Positions 5,511 through 7,816 of a stretch of DNA of 7,816 bases are shown piece by piece. The stretch spans positions 1 through 7,816 of the forward strand of contig JBCCRH010000309.1 of the NCBI GenBank assembly GCA_039208045.1, read 5' to 3'. Positions within the stretch are counted from its first letter, which is position 1. Each line of letters opens with the position of its first letter. Under the pieces are notes generated by a model. That model was not told the origin of the DNA. It made no database searches and was given only the letters and a program-made list of their open reading frames with translations. This DNA is from JBCCRH01 sp039208045. Its GTDB lineage: Bacteria; Bacteroidota; Bacteroidia; Chitinophagales; Saprospiraceae. Position numbers and translations under genes: made by a program.

Positions 5511-7816
5511 TCATTTCCTTCCTTTTTTTCGAGGCGGGTCAGATACCTCAATACTTGTAATTTCGATTCGGCGTTCGCGAGCACGGGTAATCGAATACGC
5601 ATTATTGGCCTCTTTAGGATTGGTAACTTTTCCAGCGGAGGTTCCGCTTTCGCCTCTATTGATGGTAGTAATTTTCAATTGACCAGCATCTATGTATTGC
5701 TTTAAGTTTCCATTTTCAACAGCATTTGTAAAACTTCTCAACATGCGATCTGCAAGTGCATTGTTGTATCGTTGAGAACCTTGAGACGAGGTATAAGCTT
5801 CTGCCCGCATCTCCACTTGTTTACCTGCTTCCAAGGCTGCTACTATTGCTTTTCCAACTGCCCCCTTGTTGAGGAGATCATTGTTAGTTTCCATTTCATC
5901 AAAAAACTGATCGACTTCTTCAGCATCTTTATTATACTGCTTATAAATATCTCGCCTGGATAAATACTCTGTAAATAATTGATCAATACGCTCTATGATT
6001 TTACCTTCTCTAGGCCGATCCTCATCAAAATAAATACGAATCGGTTCGTCTAGCTGTAGCGCTTTTAGTCGTTTTTGCAGTTCCGTCTCTAGAGTAGCAC
6101 TTGGAGTGAGCGTAATGGTATAGTCCTGATCGACCATCTGGGAGAGGCTTAGTTCTTGCGTTTCGTAGCCGGTGTAGGAAAATACTAAGCGGCTATCTCT
6201 ACTAACGCCTTCAATGGAAGTATTCTCATCGCTATCAAGGATTGTACCAAGGCTAGTACCTCTAACAATTACGATAGTACCGATTGCAGGCTCTCCTGAA
6301 TCGCTAAGTAGAACGCTGAAGGTAATTTGGTTGGTACAGCCATTGGGGAGGTCTCCTGCTTCCTCTGGGCACTGGTCTTTATCATTGGGGATACCATCTT
6401 GATCCGTATCGTTGGTAGGAGTATTGGCCTCTTCTTCAGGATCATTTGTGGCAGTATTTTGGTTAGTATCATCACTGGTGGTCGTTGGGGCAGTAGTAGT
6501 CGCCTCTATACCTGGGATCCCATTGCGCTCCAACTCCAATATCGCCCGCACATGCGCATCCGCAATTTTTTGGCGGGTGGAATCGGAGAGGAGTTCTAGT
6601 GTTTGTTCTTCATTAGAATAAAAACCATTTTCTGTAATAATAGTAGTGGCATTGGCTCTTCTTAAGATATAGAATCGATCTTTTTCCCTAGATTTTGCTC
6701 CTCTATTTTTCCAGCCTGTTGCACGAACGAGCTGGTTTGCAAATACCTCTGCCACTTGTTTGCCACTTACGCTATTGTGAGAATGCCACACTTCAATGCC
6801 ACTAAGCGCAGGGTTCCACTGCTGCTTACCCACGGTAAGGGTATTGCTATTAATGGAAATCACCACTTTAGGTAGTGAAGAGGCCTTCTGATTTATTCGT
6901 TCGACCCGTTCCTGCAAAAAGGCATCTACCTCCACTTCAGGTACTACATTAAAGTACTCTACTCCAAGCCGGTCTAAGCGATTTATGATACGTCGTACAA
7001 TGTCGCGTGAAAATTCATACTCAAAAAACTGCCTTCCGTCTTCAAGAACTGGAGAGCGCTTCCCCGCTTGCAAGGCGCCCTCTGCATTATCCAAGCACCA
7101 CAAATATCTGGGCCGTTTTATCGGTGCCCCAAAAGAACTCAAAGAAGGTGCCCGATAGCTGGGACTTACCTCAACAACCGACTTCTCCGGGCATAGTACA
7201 ATCGTAGTGCCATCGTTATCCTTCAAAATATAGCCTGTTTGCTCTTGCACTCGGATGCGATAGAAACTTTGGCTTTCGCCTAATAATCGGACTTCGGTAC
7301 TATCAGCTAAGGTAGAAAGTACCTGCTGGGTTTGATTGTTACGATTAGAGCGACTTGGCGTATTATTTTGCGACAGCTCATCCATTTCTTTTTGGCTCAG
7401 CGGGCGATTAAAAAAGGATAAACCTGCTTCACCAGCATTCGTAATTTGGTAACAGCGGGGGTCTCTGATGGGAGTAATAGTTTCCACTTGGTAGAGCTCA
7501 GGGCGCAGCAGGGCATCCAAATGGGGATAGGTCGATAGGGTGTCAAAGTAAAGCTCGCTACGCTTCAGCAACTGGTCGCGATAGGAGATGGCTTCACTGA
7601 CCGCTCCATCATAGAAGTTAACGAGTCCAAGGCCGTGTAGTACCTTTCGGCTAATAGCGGAGCGCTGTTGTCCTTCCGCTTCGTTAAATATGTTCTTTGC
7701 TTCCTGTAGGGCCAAGCGATCATCAAAGTCACTATCCAGAAAACGATGCAGGTAGTCAACGCCCAGGTTATAGGCTCCTTTGCGAGCATTGGCTGCCGCC
7801 AAAGGGTAGTCGTTGC
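5511..7816 (-). CDS. Multidomain envelope protein: amidase-like, TSP3-like, CarboxypepD_reg-like and OmpA-like domains (5' end not in window)
   Basis: The frame is open to the window edge; 767 complete codons are visible and the true start and any signal peptide lie upstream. Counting from the first complete codon (7814-7812), residues 1-110 are helical and TPR-like; 168-209 resemble a bacterial SH3 segment (RLLGESQSFYRIRVQEQTGY); 236-434 resemble N-acetylmuramoyl-L-alanine amidase (Amidase_3: GKRSP, FEYEF, VVISINSN, GIEVWHSHNS, TENGFYSN). A Thr/Asn/Asp-rich linker leads to a TSP3-like calcium motif, DTDQDGIPNDKDQCPEE (469-485), then a CarboxypepD_reg-like beta domain (498-572) and a divergent OmpA-like domain (590-754: IRIYFDEDRP, NRGESG, RERRIEI). 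It is therefore probably a periplasmic or outer-membrane protein facing peptidoglycan. Two of three amidase zinc ligands appear replaced (Glu245 and Asn322 in place of His; Glu265 and catalytic Glu395 kept), so hydrolytic activity is doubtful. The basic C-terminus ends PPRKKGRK. A TTG at 7802 is not the likely start, because the frame continues upstream. Confidence 0.85.
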   Translation of the reverse strand, partial: NDYPLAAANARKGAYNLGVDYLHRFLDSDFDDRLALQEAKNIFNEAEGQQRSAISRKVLHGLGLVNFYDGAVSEAISYRDQLLKRSELYFDTLSTYPHLDALLRPELYQVETITPIRDPRCYQITNAGEAGLSFFNRPLSQKEMDELSQNNTPSRSNRNNQTQQVLSTLADSTEVRLLGESQSFYRIRVQEQTGYILKDNDGTTIVLCPEKSVVEVSPSYRAPSLSSFGAPIKRPRYLWCLDNAEGALQAGKRSPVLEDGRQFFEYEFSRDIVRRIINRLDRLGVEYFNVVPEVEVDAFLQERVERINQKASSLPKVVISINSNTLTVGKQQWNPALSGIEVWHSHNSVSGKQVAEVFANQLVRATGWKNRGAKSREKDRFYILRRANATTIITENGFYSNEEQTLELLSDSTRQKIADAHVRAILELERNGIPGIEATTTAPTTTSDDTNQNTATNDPEEEANTPTNDTDQDGIPNDKDQCPEEAGDLPNGCTNQITFSVLLSDSGEPAIGTIVIVRGTSLGTILDSDENTSIEGVSRDSRLVFSYTGYETQELSLSQMVDQDYTITLTPSATLETELQKRLKALQLDEPIRIYFDEDRPREGKIIERIDQLFTEYLSRRDIYKQYNKDAEEVDQFFDEMETNNDLLNKGAVGKAIVAALEAGKQVEMRAEAYTSSQGSQRYNNALADRMLRSFTNAVENGNLKQYIDAGQLKITTINRGESGTSAGKVTNPKEANNAYSITRARERRIEITSIEVSDPPRKKGRK

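Noticed and set aside
5482..7207. Plus-strand ORFs of about 60-90 codons across the envelope gene, plus two minus-strand ones
   Set aside because: They overlap the multidomain envelope gene in other frames and have no independent support.
7800..7802. TTG as start codon of the envelope gene
   Set aside because: The frame is open upstream to the window edge (Asn-Asp-Tyr-Pro precede it), the protein begins in mid-helix and no signal peptide follows, so the gene is truncated by the window rather than starting here.

Overview
The window looks like a chromosome segment from a Bacteroidota bacterium, most likely of the Saprospiria type (Lewinella/Haliscomenobacter-like). The basis is the secreted protein built from Gly/Asp-rich ~108-residue repeats, an envelope protein joining TSP3-like, CarboxypepD_reg-like and OmpA-like domains, the absence of clear Shine-Dalgarno sequences, and intergenic palindromes of a REP-like kind. 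The taxonomic call is inference; no rRNA or other marker gene is present.

Layout: (1) 1-2197, minus strand: the 5' part of a large secreted repeat protein. It has a signal peptide, a divergent N-terminal repeat, five complete 324-bp repeats and part of a sixth. Repeat homology stops abruptly at about position 77, and the outermost 76 bases look foreign (possible insertion-sequence end, chimeric junction or assembly break). (2) 2198-2646: divergent intergenic region with two related palindromic units (2238-2344) and, just before the next gene, a possible 29-codon ORF that overlaps its start codon. (3) 2647-3207, plus strand: a small YqiA/UPF0227-type alpha/beta hydrolase. (4) 3208-3289: a short convergent gap filled by two inverted repeats. 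(5) 3290-5335, minus strand: a complete transketolase (tkt). (6) 5336-5510: intergenic, with a compact cluster of three hairpins. (7) 5511-7816, minus strand: the 3' part of a multidomain envelope protein with helical N-terminal region, SH3-like segment, N-acetylmuramoyl-L-alanine amidase-like domain, TSP3-like calcium motif, CarboxypepD_reg-like domain and OmpA-like domain. Its start lies outside the window.

The genes do not form an obvious pathway: transketolase is central carbon metabolism, the hydrolase is a cytosolic accessory enzyme, and the two large minus-strand proteins belong to the cell surface or envelope. The most interesting points are the amidase-like domain, whose first and third zinc ligands appear replaced while its catalytic Glu is kept, coupled to an OmpA-like domain that also lacks the usual peptidoglycan-contact residues; the exact-period repeat array with mostly silent variation; and the palindromic elements at two separate loci that share a TTGCA-type core. 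I see no CRISPR array, tRNA, rRNA or clearly new multi-gene system.
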